Shown here: one piece after another, positions 19,527 to 29,251 of the stretch | Position numbering within the stretch: position 1 is the stretch's first letter | How the letters are laid out: the number at the start of each line of letters is the position of its first letter | Assembly (NCBI GenBank): GCA_002737625.1 | Contig: NSIB01000004.1 | Location: 1-45,478, forward strand | Length of the DNA: 45,478 nucleotides | Source: Flavobacteriales bacterium | GTDB taxonomy: Bacteria > Bacteroidota > Bacteroidia > NS11-12g > UBA955 | Direction: 5' to 3' | Notes under the pieces: model-generated | Databases searched by the model: none | Told to the model about the DNA's origin: nothing | Seen by the model: the letters and a program-made list of their open reading frames with translations, nothing else | Translations under genes and position numbers: made by a program

Positions 19527-19554
19527 AAAAAGCCACCCTGCGGGTGGCTTTTTT
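19527..19554. terminator. Rho-independent terminator, likely bidirectional, between rpsU and the convergent recombinase gene
   Basis: Perfect stem AAAAAGCCACCC-tgc-GGGTGGCTTTTT with T tracts readable on both strands. Confidence 0.9.
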
Positions 19555-19573
19555 CATTCCCGCAAAAATCAAA

Positions 19574-20455
19574 TTATTTCCGAGGATGCAAAGCATGTAC
19601 CTGTTTCAACTTTTCAAATGAATTCTTTGTATACACTTGGGTGGCCGACAAATTTGCGTGGCCCAAAATATCCTTTATCGCCAATAAATTCGCCCCATTA
19701 TTCAACATATGCGTCGCAAAGCTATGACGTAACACATGGGGACTCGTCTTGGCCGCATGTGAGAACAACTTCAAATACCGATTCACCAACCGATACACCA
19801 ACATCGGGTACAAAGGATCGCCCTTCTCCGTCTCAAACAAATAAACCCCGCCGTGACTCGCCATATATTCTTTCAACCAATCCACCACCTCCGGATGCAT
19901 CGGAATAATTCTCTCCTTATTCCTTTTACCCAAAACACGCAAACTACCCCGGTGAAAATCAATATCGCCAGCCTTGAGCCCTATCAACTCACTCAAACGC
20001 ATCCCAGTGGTGTAAAACATCAAAAGCAACAATCGATCTCGCTCCCCCTGATCCACCTCGTTCCATGGGAAATTCGCAAACATATTACGTAAGTCCAACG
20101 CAGGAATGTCCTTTACCAACATCTTCGGCATCTTCGGCAGAATTATTTTACTCATCGGATCGCCTACCATCAACCCCTGCTTGCGTAAATATTTAAACCA
20201 TCCCCGTACGCTGGAAACCTTGCGATGCACACTTCGCGATGTTAAACCCGCAGCTAACAACATCGACATAAAACCTCGAATGTGAATCGCCTTGCAATCA
20301 GCCAACGAACCCACATACTGAGTCTCCAAAAAATCCTCAAACTGCTTTAAATCGCCGGTATAAGCCGATACCGTATGAATCGACATCCGCTTTGTCTTTG
20401 CGATGTAATCCAAAAATTGATTACGCAACGATTCAAAAGCGATACCCATGATCAA
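19574..20455 (-). CDS. Tyrosine recombinase of the XerC/XerD type
   Basis: N-terminal SAM-like domain; TGMRLSELIGL, HVLRHSFATHMLNNGANLLAIKDILGHANLSATQVYTK. Confidence 0.94.
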   Translation of the reverse strand: MIMGIAFESLRNQFLDYIAKTKRMSIHTVSAYTGDLKQFEDFLETQYVGSLADCKAIHIRGFMSMLLAAGLTSRSVHRKVSSVRGWFKYLRKQGLMVGDPMSKIILPKMPKMLVKDIPALDLRNMFANFPWNEVDQGERDRLLLLMFYTTGMRLSELIGLKAGDIDFHRGSLRVLGKRNKERIIPMHPEVVDWLKEYMASHGGVYLFETEKGDPLYPMLVYRLVNRYLKLFSHAAKTSPHVLRHSFATHMLNNGANLLAIKDILGHANLSATQVYTKNSFEKLKQVHALHPRK

Positions 20456-20469
20456 GAAATAAAATTATA

Positions 20470-20889
20470 TCAATCGATAGTAGCCAATACCTTCAACTCA
20501 ATCCCAATGGGCGTTGGCAAACAATTAATTTCCAAGGTTGTCCTACAAGGAGGATTCTGCCCAAAATATTCTTCCCACAAACGATTGTACGTAGGGAAAT
20601 CATCTTTCATATTGGTTAGAAATACCGTAACATCAACAATATTATCCCAACTGCTCCCCGCATCTTCTAAAATCCAACGCACATTCTGAAACACACTTCT
20701 GCATTGTGCCTCGATATCATAGAACTCAATCTCTCCCAACTCATTTAACGTTACACCAGGAATCTTTTTGGTCCCTCGTTCCCTGGGACCCACGCCACTC
20801 AAAAACAACAAATTACCTACGCGTTTAGCATGGGGATACAAACCCACTGGCTCAGGCGCTTTTCCGCTATTGATACTTTGGTCAGACAT
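20470..20889 (-). CDS. RidA/YjgF family protein
   Basis: GLYPHAKRVGNLLFLSGVGP; VDVTVFLTNMKDDFPTYNRLWEEYFGQNPPCRTTLEIN. Confidence 0.92.
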   Translation of the reverse strand: MSDQSINSGKAPEPVGLYPHAKRVGNLLFLSGVGPRERGTKKIPGVTLNELGEIEFYDIEAQCRSVFQNVRWILEDAGSSWDNIVDVTVFLTNMKDDFPTYNRLWEEYFGQNPPCRTTLEINCLPTPIGIELKVLATID

Positions 20890-20893
20890 AAGA

Positions 20894-20901
20894 CAAATGT
20901 A
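20894..20901 (-). promoter_or_regulatory. TAnnTTTG -7 box, 4 nt before ATG at 20889
   Basis: TACATTTG-tctt-ATG on minus strand. Confidence 0.65.
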
Positions 20902-20969
20902 AAGCGGGCGATTGGATCTTCACGAATCCAAATTTCAACATCTAAGAAACTGTCATTCTTTTAGACATG

Positions 20970-22217
20970 TTACTTCCTGGAACGCGCCGGAGTCGCCGAC
21001 TTTACCGGCGCTGGCTTCACTGGCGCAGGCTTTGCCTTAGTCCAAATTGGGGGAGTGCGATAAACAATTGCTCCAAATGTGGCGCCTTGGGCCGACATTT
21101 TTCCAGCAACGATCATCAATTTATTATTGGGTGTAAATTTTGCTTCTTTGGCTGTACTAATCAAGTTCTTTTGCACAGAAACACAAGCCCCCGTATTTAC
21201 ATCCCAAACCCTGATCTCACCATCATTACCGGTTGAAACCAAATATTGATCATCCTTGGTAAAGGCAACAGAATTGACTTTCCAGGTATGACCCAACAAT
21301 GTTCTTATAGGCTTACTCGTGGCAATATCCCATATCACCACAGATTTGTCGTTTCCACCTGTAACCATCATCTGCTTGTTGTTGGACAAACCCAAACAGT
21401 TCACTGGCATCGTATGATTACCCGCAAATATTTGATATACTTTACCCGTAAAATCAATCGATTCCACATCGTTATTCCCATTGTTTGCCACAAAAAACGT
21501 CTTGCCATTTGGCGCTGTAATCAAATCGTTTACTGGCTTTCCGTAAGTGTACAAACGTGGCTTTTGATTGTTTGTAGGATTTGCGATATCGTACAATCTA
21601 ATCGTACCATCCATAGAAGCCGACATGACAAACTTCCCCGTTGCTTCAAATTCCACCGCAGTAATTGCATCGCGATGATCCATCGTCTGAAAAACCAAAG
21701 ACCCATCCAAAATATTTACCACACGCAAAGAGAAATCTTTGGATCCAGAAGCCAACAAAGTACTGGCCGCATCAAATGTTAAGCATGTAACCGCACCATT
21801 ATGACCGGTAAACGTTTTTACCAATTTAAACATACCCAGCGTATCGATGGAATACAGCAATATTCTCCTATCCCAAGCGCCCGTGGCCAACCATTTGCCA
21901 TCGGGTGAAATAGCCAAGGATTCGGTTGAAGACGTATGACCCATCAATTTCTCCTGCACCGAAAAGACTGTATCCGTTGCCAAAATCACAGGCCCATTCA
22001 ACACTGCGGAAGAATCTTTTTTAGAATCCCCTGCCAACGTCGCACTGCTGGGGCCATTTTTCAACGATTCCCCCATTAGAATATCCGGATTTCCTTTCGA
22101 AGTTGCAGGCTTGGATTGGGCAGACAATCCATTCGATACACCCGTAGCCATTGCAAACAAACCAATCAATGCCAATGATTTAAGGCGTGCTAAAGAAAAA
22201 ATATAGAAATGTAACAT
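20970..22217 (-). CDS. WD40-repeat protein with N-terminal signal sequence
   Basis: Repeats such as GHTSSTESLAISPDGKWLATGAWDRRILLYS, GHTWKVNSVAFTKDDQYLVSTGNDGEIRVWD; likely ATG (MLHFYIF) at 22217. Confidence 0.9.
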   Translation of the reverse strand: MLHFYIFSLARLKSLALIGLFAMATGVSNGLSAQSKPATSKGNPDILMGESLKNGPSSATLAGDSKKDSSAVLNGPVILATDTVFSVQEKLMGHTSSTESLAISPDGKWLATGAWDRRILLYSIDTLGMFKLVKTFTGHNGAVTCLTFDAASTLLASGSKDFSLRVVNILDGSLVFQTMDHRDAITAVEFEATGKFVMSASMDGTIRLYDIANPTNNQKPRLYTYGKPVNDLITAPNGKTFFVANNGNNDVESIDFTGKVYQIFAGNHTMPVNCLGLSNNKQMMVTGGNDKSVVIWDIATSKPIRTLLGHTWKVNSVAFTKDDQYLVSTGNDGEIRVWDVNTGACVSVQKNLISTAKEAKFTPNNKLMIVAGKMSAQGATFGAIVYRTPPIWTKAKPAPVKPAPVKSATPARSRK

Positions 22218-22284
22218 ATTTGTAGAATTTGACAACCAAATTAAAGCCAAAAATTACCCCAAACACCGGTTGTGGATAATTGCC

Positions 22285-23700
22285 TTACATCAAGTGCTCC
22301 TCGAATATAATTCCGTGATGCTTAAGCTTTTCCAAAATTGGCGCGTACCATGATTTATCGAATGGCAAACACACACCATGGTCACCGTGTTTCTCCTCCA
22401 AAAATGTTTCCACACCCATCCCCAACGGCAATCCCACCATTTTTGCCATTGCTGTTCTATCGCCGCCTTCACCCATCACTTTCAACACCGAATACCAATG
22501 TTTTTCATTCCCCAATTTATCCATCACACCCAATTTGTGAACCATGACCACTTCATCGCGATGATTCGCCTCCAAGGCCCATCGATCAAGTAAAATCTGT
22601 TCCAAAATTTGAGCCACCGTTTTTCCCACAACCACTAAATTGAGACATCCCAATTCCAACTGCAAAAATCGCAAATGCCCCTCGATATTTGTCAAATCTA
22701 CACCCGAATCGCGAAGCGATTCAATCCACAATTCGGTACTTGAACAACCCGTGACTTTCAAAAACCACATTTGGGCATTTACCGCAGAATCAATGTTTGG
22801 ATTTCTCGCCACATTACTCATCGATTCAGACCCTAAGATCCTATCAGGATGTACATTTCCGGCAACACCTTCTTCAAACAAAATGGTTTGAGAATCCGTA
22901 AACCCTTGTACCACCAACACATCCCAAGCGGCGCAAAAATAACGTCGGCGCAGTGTCCCACGCAACAAAGTCCTCGCCTTGGTTAACCCGTATAATTTCT
23001 CATAGGTTAGACTATTCCGATTGGCATAGACATCAAAAACACCAATACCAGGAACCTCAATTTCTCTTGCATTGGCAAAAATCAAATGGCCGTCCAACTG
23101 CATCACCTCCCCTTCCTCCTTCCAAATGCTTGAACCGCCTTGACCGGCCAATACCACATTGGTAGGATTCCAAGTGAATTTATATTTCCAAGGATTTTTT
23201 TCACAACACGCCACATCAACGAGTCCGCCGCAATGACTTTCAAAGGTCACGACTTCCAATCCTAGTGATTTGGCGTGATCAAAGAGTTTGTTGGCCGACA
23301 AGTGATCAATACCGGGATCCAAACCCAATTCATTCATAAAGAGTAATCCCTTTTCTTTGGCTTGCGCATCAAGACCCAACATCCCTTCTGAAGTATAACT
23401 GGCCGTAAAAAGATGACATCCCTGCTTCAAACACAAATTAGCCACAGGCAAATGCATAGGCGGCGGCAGAACACTTACTACTACATCCAAATTCTTTAAA
23501 ATATCCGATACCACTTGTAAATCAGACAAATTTGCAATCACCAAATGTGTTTTATCGTTCACAAAAAATGATTGTTGTAATCGATGGAAATCTAAATCAT
23601 ACACATAAAGTTCTCGTCCTACGCGAGCACAATATTCACCCAAATATTCAACCAAATACCCTGCACTTCTACCCGCTCCCAAAATTCCAATCTGCTTCAT
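22285..23700 (-). CDS. Saccharopine dehydrogenase/reductase-like protein
   Basis: MKQIGILGAGRSAGYLVEYL Rossmann motif; VVVSVLPPPMHLPVANLCLKQGCHLFTASYTS, NELGLDPGIDHLSA; listed N-terminus overlaps the upstream gene, Met at 23700 preferred. Confidence 0.9.
   Translation of the reverse strand: MKQIGILGAGRSAGYLVEYLGEYCARVGRELYVYDLDFHRLQQSFFVNDKTHLVIANLSDLQVVSDILKNLDVVVSVLPPPMHLPVANLCLKQGCHLFTASYTSEGMLGLDAQAKEKGLLFMNELGLDPGIDHLSANKLFDHAKSLGLEVVTFESHCGGLVDVACCEKNPWKYKFTWNPTNVVLAGQGGSSIWKEEGEVMQLDGHLIFANAREIEVPGIGVFDVYANRNSLTYEKLYGLTKARTLLRGTLRRRYFCAAWDVLVVQGFTDSQTILFEEGVAGNVHPDRILGSESMSNVARNPNIDSAVNAQMWFLKVTGCSSTELWIESLRDSGVDLTNIEGHLRFLQLELGCLNLVVVGKTVAQILEQILLDRWALEANHRDEVVMVHKLGVMDKLGNEKHWYSVLKVMGEGGDRTAMAKMVGLPLGMGVETFLEEKHGDHGVCLPFDKSWYAPILEKLKHHGIIFEEHLM
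22706..22722. repeat. Intragenic palindrome with GAA loop
   Basis: GAATCGC-GAA-GCGATTC, perfect 7-bp stem inside CDS 22285..23700. Confidence 0.7.
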
Positions 23701-23704
23701 CGAA

Positions 23705-24511
23705 TTATAATTTTTTGGCTCTTTGTCGTTTCGCCTCATAAAGCATCAAGGAGGCTGCTACAGAAACATTTAAACTATCCACCTTGCCAAACATTGGAAC
23801 GTTAACATTAACGCCCTTATCTCGCCAAAATTCGGAGACACCCTGACTTTCCGTACCCACCAATATCGCCGTTGTCTCACAAAGGTCACTATCCCAAACA
23901 CTTGTTGAATTTTCCATAAAGGTTGTAAATAGTTTAACGCCGCTAGATTGAATTACTTCCCAAGCCTGCTGAATCGAAATTACAAACAAAGGAACCGTAA
24001 ACACTGTTCCAACGCTGTTGCGAATCACTTGGGGATGATAAGCATCGATACGCTCATCACAGATCACAACACCATCGGCAGCAGTGGCGTCGGCCGAACG
24101 AAGCAATGCACCCAAATTACCCGGCTTTTCTACAGATTCAACCAACAAATAGAGTCCGCCAGACTTTGGTTTCCATTCCAAAGGTTTTATTGGCATTTCA
24201 AAAATGGCTAAAGCATTTTGCCCACTCTCCCGAACAACAACCTTAGACCAAGCCGAGTTAAGCACTTCAATCATCCAAGTAGCATCCAACTCCATACCCA
24301 CGTTCAACAGGGTTTTTAATTCCTGCCAAGACATTTTATCGGGATTGATCGCCAATTGCTTTAGTACAAGACCCGATTTCATGGCCAGCCGAATCTCATT
24401 AATCCCTTCAACGGTAAATTTACCCGCAGCCCTGCGATTCTTGGCCTTTTCCTGCAGTGCCAAAACATCTTTTACCCAAGGATTTTGTGCGGAGGTAATT
24501 GATTTTATCAT
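23705..24511 (-). CDS. TrmH/SpoU-family RNA 2'-O-methyltransferase
   Basis: EKPGNLGALLRSADATAADGVVI, VGTESQGVSEFW, VDSLNVSVAASLMLYEAKRQR. Confidence 0.94.
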   Translation of the reverse strand: MIKSITSAQNPWVKDVLALQEKAKNRRAAGKFTVEGINEIRLAMKSGLVLKQLAINPDKMSWQELKTLLNVGMELDATWMIEVLNSAWSKVVVRESGQNALAIFEMPIKPLEWKPKSGGLYLLVESVEKPGNLGALLRSADATAADGVVICDERIDAYHPQVIRNSVGTVFTVPLFVISIQQAWEVIQSSGVKLFTTFMENSTSVWDSDLCETTAILVGTESQGVSEFWRDKGVNVNVPMFGKVDSLNVSVAASLMLYEAKRQRAKKL

Positions 24512-24549
24512 AACTCTTGGGATTCAAAAAAGTGAATTAAGGCAATGTA

Positions 24550-25128
24550 CTAGCCCATGGGACTGTTATCTTCCGAAAGCCAATCTGCTTCTTTTTTCAC
24601 TCGTAAGAATCGGGCAACCATCAAACCAAAAAACATATTGGCCAATACCAATCCTGGCAGACCTGAAATATAGCTCCAGAGAGTACCCATTTGAGCTGCT
24701 CTGATTTCCTTAACCAATTTATCAAAATCGTCGTTGCTCATAAATTTCATTTGCCCCAAACCGTCTTGCAACTGCTCAATCAGGATCCCTTTGGTTTGCT
24801 CAACCAAGGTCACATCAACCAAACTATAAAGCACGTAATCGGCGAAACTTCCTAGTAAAACCGCAAAAAACACCGCGCGAAAACAACTACTCAGCGCCTG
24901 CTTGTATTGATAATGACTGCCTTCTAATTGTTTTCTATCACCCATACCACCCATAATCATTGCAGACAGAATAATCAGAAATGAAAGGACCGTAAAAGCT
25001 GGCAAAAACCGATATTCCCAATGTTGGGTTAGATATACGATGACTTTAGCGACAAAAATAAACACCCCGGCCAACAACCCGTGAAACACCGAAGCGCGAT
25101 TCAATAACAACTTTATCCTATCAATCAT
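24550..25128 (-). CDS. DUF4199-like membrane protein
   Basis: Two pairs of TM segments with DUF4199-like layout. Confidence 0.75.
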   Translation of the reverse strand: MIDRIKLLLNRASVFHGLLAGVFIFVAKVIVYLTQHWEYRFLPAFTVLSFLIILSAMIMGGMGDRKQLEGSHYQYKQALSSCFRAVFFAVLLGSFADYVLYSLVDVTLVEQTKGILIEQLQDGLGQMKFMSNDDFDKLVKEIRAAQMGTLWSYISGLPGLVLANMFFGLMVARFLRVKKEADWLSEDNSPMG

Positions 25129-26395
25129 GATTTTTCATAAAACATCCTTTTCGTATGGTTCCCAAAACCCTACCTTTCAAAACATCCTCTTTTCTTGGCA
25201 CATTATACGCTTTACTTGGATTGCGCTCATTCATTAAACAATAGTCCCCCTCCAACGTGAACAATGTCAAATTGGCCTCTATACCTTCCCCCATCAACTC
25301 CACAGCAACGCCCATAAATTGTCGATTCCCCTGAAACAACAATGGGATCCACAATTCCGGCCTTTCGTATTGAAACGCTTTGCACATGAGCGAGAAAGTC
25401 TGCATCAAAGTACTAGCGCCCCAAGCGGCATAATCAAACTCAAGTTTCTTATTTTCAATATCTTCCGGATGATGATTGGACATCACAGCGGTGAGAGTCC
25501 CATCCAACAGCCCCAAAATCAAGGACTTTCGATCCGATTCAGCACGCAGCGGTGGCAGCACTTTTAAATTCTCATCAAAATCCGTCATCGCCTCGTCTGT
25601 ATACAACAAATTCAATACTGGCACCGCCGCAAAAATCTCAACACCTTCGGCTTTGGCTTTCCGGACAATTTCAACACTATCTGTCGAGCTAATACCCATA
25701 ACACGCAGTGGCGCCTTCAAATATTTAGCCAACTCAATATCCGCTAAAAGTTCCACCGTCTCACTCACAGATGGTATTCCTTTAAAACCCAAACTCGCAT
25801 TAACCAGACCTTCATGCACCTTACCATCAGGTGCCAACGCTTTTTGATAAGGAAAATGAATATAATTCAACCCCAAGGAATGCGCGTACTGCATCAATTT
25901 TATACGCAATCCCAAAGAAGCACTAGCGGTTATACCATCGGTGAAAGCCAACGCTCCGGACAAATGCATTTCGTACATTTCAGCCATTTCATTGCCTTCA
26001 CCGCCAACACTACTGAATCCCAGGGGGAGTATTTCTGCAGGCAAACTTTTACCCAATCCCTTCACCTGAGCAATCACAGACTCATTGTCGGGCTTTGGAT
26101 TACTGCCACACAAAGCAGCCACATGAGTAAACCCGCCTTTCTGTGCTGCATCACTATAAGATTGCAGGGTTTCCTTCCAAGGTTCACCCGGATCTGGACA
26201 AACACCAAATGGGTCCATCCACCCCAACGAAACAAAGGCCCCTTCACCATCGAGCAACTCCGAAGCCGCCAATCCAAGACCCTCACCCAATGCAGAAATC
26301 ACACCGTCCTGAATCAAAATTTCCACATTGCGGTTGTGCAACGGATGATCCGGAGAAAACAAAGTTACGTTTTGAAGCAATGTAGTATGAGTCAT
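25121..26395 (-). CDS. Dihydroorotase-like amidohydrolase homologue, apparently lacking the HxH metal motif
   Basis: Amidohydrolase layout, PDPGEPWKETLQSYSDAAQKGGFTHV, MSNHHPEDIENKKLEFDYAAWG; MDPFGVCPDPGEP where DxHxHxREPG is expected. Confidence 0.88.
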   Translation of the reverse strand: MTHTTLLQNVTLFSPDHPLHNRNVEILIQDGVISALGEGLGLAASELLDGEGAFVSLGWMDPFGVCPDPGEPWKETLQSYSDAAQKGGFTHVAALCGSNPKPDNESVIAQVKGLGKSLPAEILPLGFSSVGGEGNEMAEMYEMHLSGALAFTDGITASASLGLRIKLMQYAHSLGLNYIHFPYQKALAPDGKVHEGLVNASLGFKGIPSVSETVELLADIELAKYLKAPLRVMGISSTDSVEIVRKAKAEGVEIFAAVPVLNLLYTDEAMTDFDENLKVLPPLRAESDRKSLILGLLDGTLTAVMSNHHPEDIENKKLEFDYAAWGASTLMQTFSLMCKAFQYERPELWIPLLFQGNRQFMGVAVELMGEGIEANLTLFTLEGDYCLMNERNPSKAYNVPRKEDVLKGRVLGTIRKGCFMKNHD

Positions 26396-28497
26396 AATTT
26401 TACAGATTCAGATGTAATTATTCTATCTTTTAATAATATGATAACAACTTCTACTGCGAAGAAAAACGCAGCCCCCCATATAAACAAGCGCCAAGGCGTG
26501 TTTAATGGGGCATTGTGCATAATCGGTGTAATTCCGTTGCCTTGGGATAGCGTTAAACCATTTCCACCACCCAAAGATATCGATTTCCAATCAGCAAAAC
26601 TTCGCAAATCAGATTCTTGCTTTCCCAAATTTAACGCAATTTGCACACTGTCCTCGCCACTGCTACCAACCAACCAGAAATAGCCTGGATACTGGGGTTG
26701 AGACCCTACATACATAGAAGTATGTTGGCTAGAATTTTGTTGTAAATCTATCACGATGTTACCGGATTTGCCGCGCAGCTTCGCTGCGCGCTCATCTACT
26801 TGTACATTGCTTGGCAATGGCAACAAATTGCCGCTAAACAACTCACCATATAATGACTGTTCCACCACCGCCGATGAAGCAATAATCTGCGTAAAAATGG
26901 GTAGGAACCAAACCGAAGACTTTAAAGATTGACTTCCACTGCGCAAATCACTCAACCAAACCCAATAGCTACCAGTGCCCTGAACTCGCTGCAGCAAAAT
27001 TGGATTACCACTTTCTAATTGTAAAACGGTTTCAAAGTCCAACGACGATTCCAATTTGAAATGTCCACCCACCCAAGGCATCTCCGTCTTTTCCGAAATC
27101 GATTCACCAAACGCATTTTGAAATATTGGATGCTGAAACCCCGCTAACGCCAGCCGATCAACCTGTAAATCTCTATCCAAATTTGGCCCTTTATTCCTTG
27201 ATAAAACTCCCTTTCCAATCTGACCGCCCAACCACTCACCGCGCAAATCTCCAAAGCCCAAATTAAAATTCTTCCTACGTATTGGATCAGCAAAGAACTG
27301 TATAACACCCTTCCCCGAAGCAACAAAATCTCTCAATGAAGCCATTTCTTGAGCAGTGTAAACCGCATCGTTGATCAGAACAATTGCATGGGCGGATTGT
27401 AAAACCCCTTTATTTCCAGACAACAAATCGGCTCGTTTTAAATCCACTTTTTTTAATAATTGCTGAGATGCAAACAACGCAGTAAGCGCATCGTCAATGC
27501 CCAAAACACCCACTACAGTCTGATTTTGTTTGATGGGATGCAAATACTTTATATTGTCGTACCCAAACCCATCTTCATCCAACTGCAGCGCACTAGCCTG
27601 CGATAGTTCAATTTCTGACAGTGGGAATTCCACTTCAGCAACTCCTTGAGCCTCCAACTTCACAGACTTTACGTGCATCGTCTTGCCGTCACTGACCATA
27701 CGAAGTGATGTCTCCTTGGATGATTCAGTATAATTTCTAATCTTCGCCTTCAGCAACACATTGGCCCCAGCATCGGCATTTTGCCAAACACTCTCATACC
27801 AAACTGTATCAATTCCCACGTTGCCACCGCTTTGTGTTGGATCCAAAGGATACAAAACATATTCCCAATCCACAGCAGGTACCGATATCAATTGAGGTTT
27901 ATCTGCCATGGCCGACAATTGACCATCACCAAAGGCCATCACTTTCAGAGATGCAATCCCACCCTCATGAAGCAATTCATCCACCTGAGCAGTCCAATCA
28001 GACCATTTGCGCTGTTGCGGACAAAGAGGAATCGTATCGATAACGGATAAAGCTTGTGCGGGCGACATCCAGCCAGTGTTGGTCAATGGATCTTGGGTAA
28101 ACAACCTCACCTGCGCCTCCTGTGCCAAACCGGACAACATAGTTCTGGCTTGGGACCTAGCTTGTTCGATGATCACTCCATCCGCATTTTTGGTACCCAT
28201 AGAATAAGAGTTGTCAAACAACACAACCACATGGCTATATTCTTGATTGCGGTTGGATGAGCTACAACTCGGCATCGCAAAGGCGAAAACCAAACATGTG
28301 ATGGCCATCATACGAGCGAGCAAAACAATCCAATGCTGTACCTTCTTTTGCTGCCTTGCGTGTTGCAATCGCTGAATTAAGCGAAAAATACCGGGGAAGT
28401 AAATCGTTTGGGTTCTATGAAATTGAAAAAGGTGAATCAACAGCGGAATTGCCAGCAAAAGCAATCCCCAAAGCATATTTGGCTGTTGAAATTGCAT
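26392..28497 (-). CDS. BatA/VWA-type membrane protein
   Basis: N-terminal MLWGLLLLAIPLLIHLFQFHRTQTIYFPGIFRL (aerotolerance-regulator N-terminal domain); VVLFDNSYSMG VWA MIDAS-like motif. Confidence 0.88.
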   Translation of the reverse strand: MQFQQPNMLWGLLLLAIPLLIHLFQFHRTQTIYFPGIFRLIQRLQHARQQKKVQHWIVLLARMMAITCLVFAFAMPSCSSSNRNQEYSHVVVLFDNSYSMGTKNADGVIIEQARSQARTMLSGLAQEAQVRLFTQDPLTNTGWMSPAQALSVIDTIPLCPQQRKWSDWTAQVDELLHEGGIASLKVMAFGDGQLSAMADKPQLISVPAVDWEYVLYPLDPTQSGGNVGIDTVWYESVWQNADAGANVLLKAKIRNYTESSKETSLRMVSDGKTMHVKSVKLEAQGVAEVEFPLSEIELSQASALQLDEDGFGYDNIKYLHPIKQNQTVVGVLGIDDALTALFASQQLLKKVDLKRADLLSGNKGVLQSAHAIVLINDAVYTAQEMASLRDFVASGKGVIQFFADPIRRKNFNLGFGDLRGEWLGGQIGKGVLSRNKGPNLDRDLQVDRLALAGFQHPIFQNAFGESISEKTEMPWVGGHFKLESSLDFETVLQLESGNPILLQRVQGTGSYWVWLSDLRSGSQSLKSSVWFLPIFTQIIASSAVVEQSLYGELFSGNLLPLPSNVQVDERAAKLRGKSGNIVIDLQQNSSQHTSMYVGSQPQYPGYFWLVGSSGEDSVQIALNLGKQESDLRSFADWKSISLGGGNGLTLSQGNGITPIMHNAPLNTPWRLFIWGAAFFFAVEVVIILLKDRIITSESVKL
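26772..26790. repeat. Intragenic GC-rich palindrome with TTC/GAA loop
   Basis: CGCGCAGC-TTC-GCTGCGCG, perfect 8-bp stem inside CDS 26392..28497. Confidence 0.8.
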
Positions 28498-29114
28498 TAA
28501 AACAATCCGTTCAGTGTGCTCTCTACTTTTTGGATGATTTCTGCGGCGTGCTCGGGATTTTCTTGAAAATCAATATCGTCAACATTAAAAATCAATAGTT
28601 TACCTGTATAAGTTGCAATCCAAGCTTCGTAACGCTCATTCAAACGTTTCAAATAATCCAAACGGATGGCATCTTCATAGTCCCTACCCCGCATTTGAAT
28701 CTGATGTACCAACTTAGGAATCCCGGCCCGCAGGTAAATTAATAAATCTGGCGTTTCGATCTGATCACCAATCGCATCAAACAATTGCTTGTAGTTTTCA
28801 AAATCTCTGGTGCTCATTAAGCCCATCGCATGTAAGTTGGGTGCAAAAATGTATGCATCCTCATAAATGGTCCTGTCCTGAATCACAGTATTCTTTCCAC
28901 CGCGAATTTTTTGAATATCCTTCCACCGCGTAGTAAGGAAATACACCTGCAAGTTGAAACTCCAACGTTGCATGTCTTCGTAAAAATCAGAGATATACGG
29001 ATTATCATCCATATCCTCCAATTGAACCTCCCAACCGTAATGTTTTGAGAGCAAATTGGTGAGTGTGGTTTTACCCGCGCCGATGTTACCTGCAACCGCA
29101 ATGTGCTTAGCCAT
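28497..29114 (-). CDS. Deoxynucleoside kinase
   Basis: IAVAGNIGAGKTTLTNLL, QDRTIYEDAYIFA, DLLIYLRAGIPKLVHQIQMRGRDYE. Confidence 0.95.
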   Translation of the reverse strand: MAKHIAVAGNIGAGKTTLTNLLSKHYGWEVQLEDMDDNPYISDFYEDMQRWSFNLQVYFLTTRWKDIQKIRGGKNTVIQDRTIYEDAYIFAPNLHAMGLMSTRDFENYKQLFDAIGDQIETPDLLIYLRAGIPKLVHQIQMRGRDYEDAIRLDYLKRLNERYEAWIATYTGKLLIFNVDDIDFQENPEHAAEIIQKVESTLNGLF

Positions 29115-29251
29115 ACTGCAATAATACGAAGGTCTTGCACCCCCTTACAAATCATTACAAAACAAAAGTTTTACACAATCCATTTTAGGACATAATTCCC
29201 ATAAATTTTCCTTAAAAATCGTGGGTTTAGGCCTAATTTTGCAAGCAATTC

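Noticed and set aside
21246-21782. 178-aa plus-strand ORF opposite the WD40 gene
   Set aside because: Antisense artefact; the WD40 frame is clearly coding.
25814-26683. 289-aa plus-strand ORF opposite the dihydroorotase-like and BatA-like genes
   Set aside because: Spans two well-supported minus-strand CDSs; low-complexity His/Gln/Thr composition typical of antisense reading.
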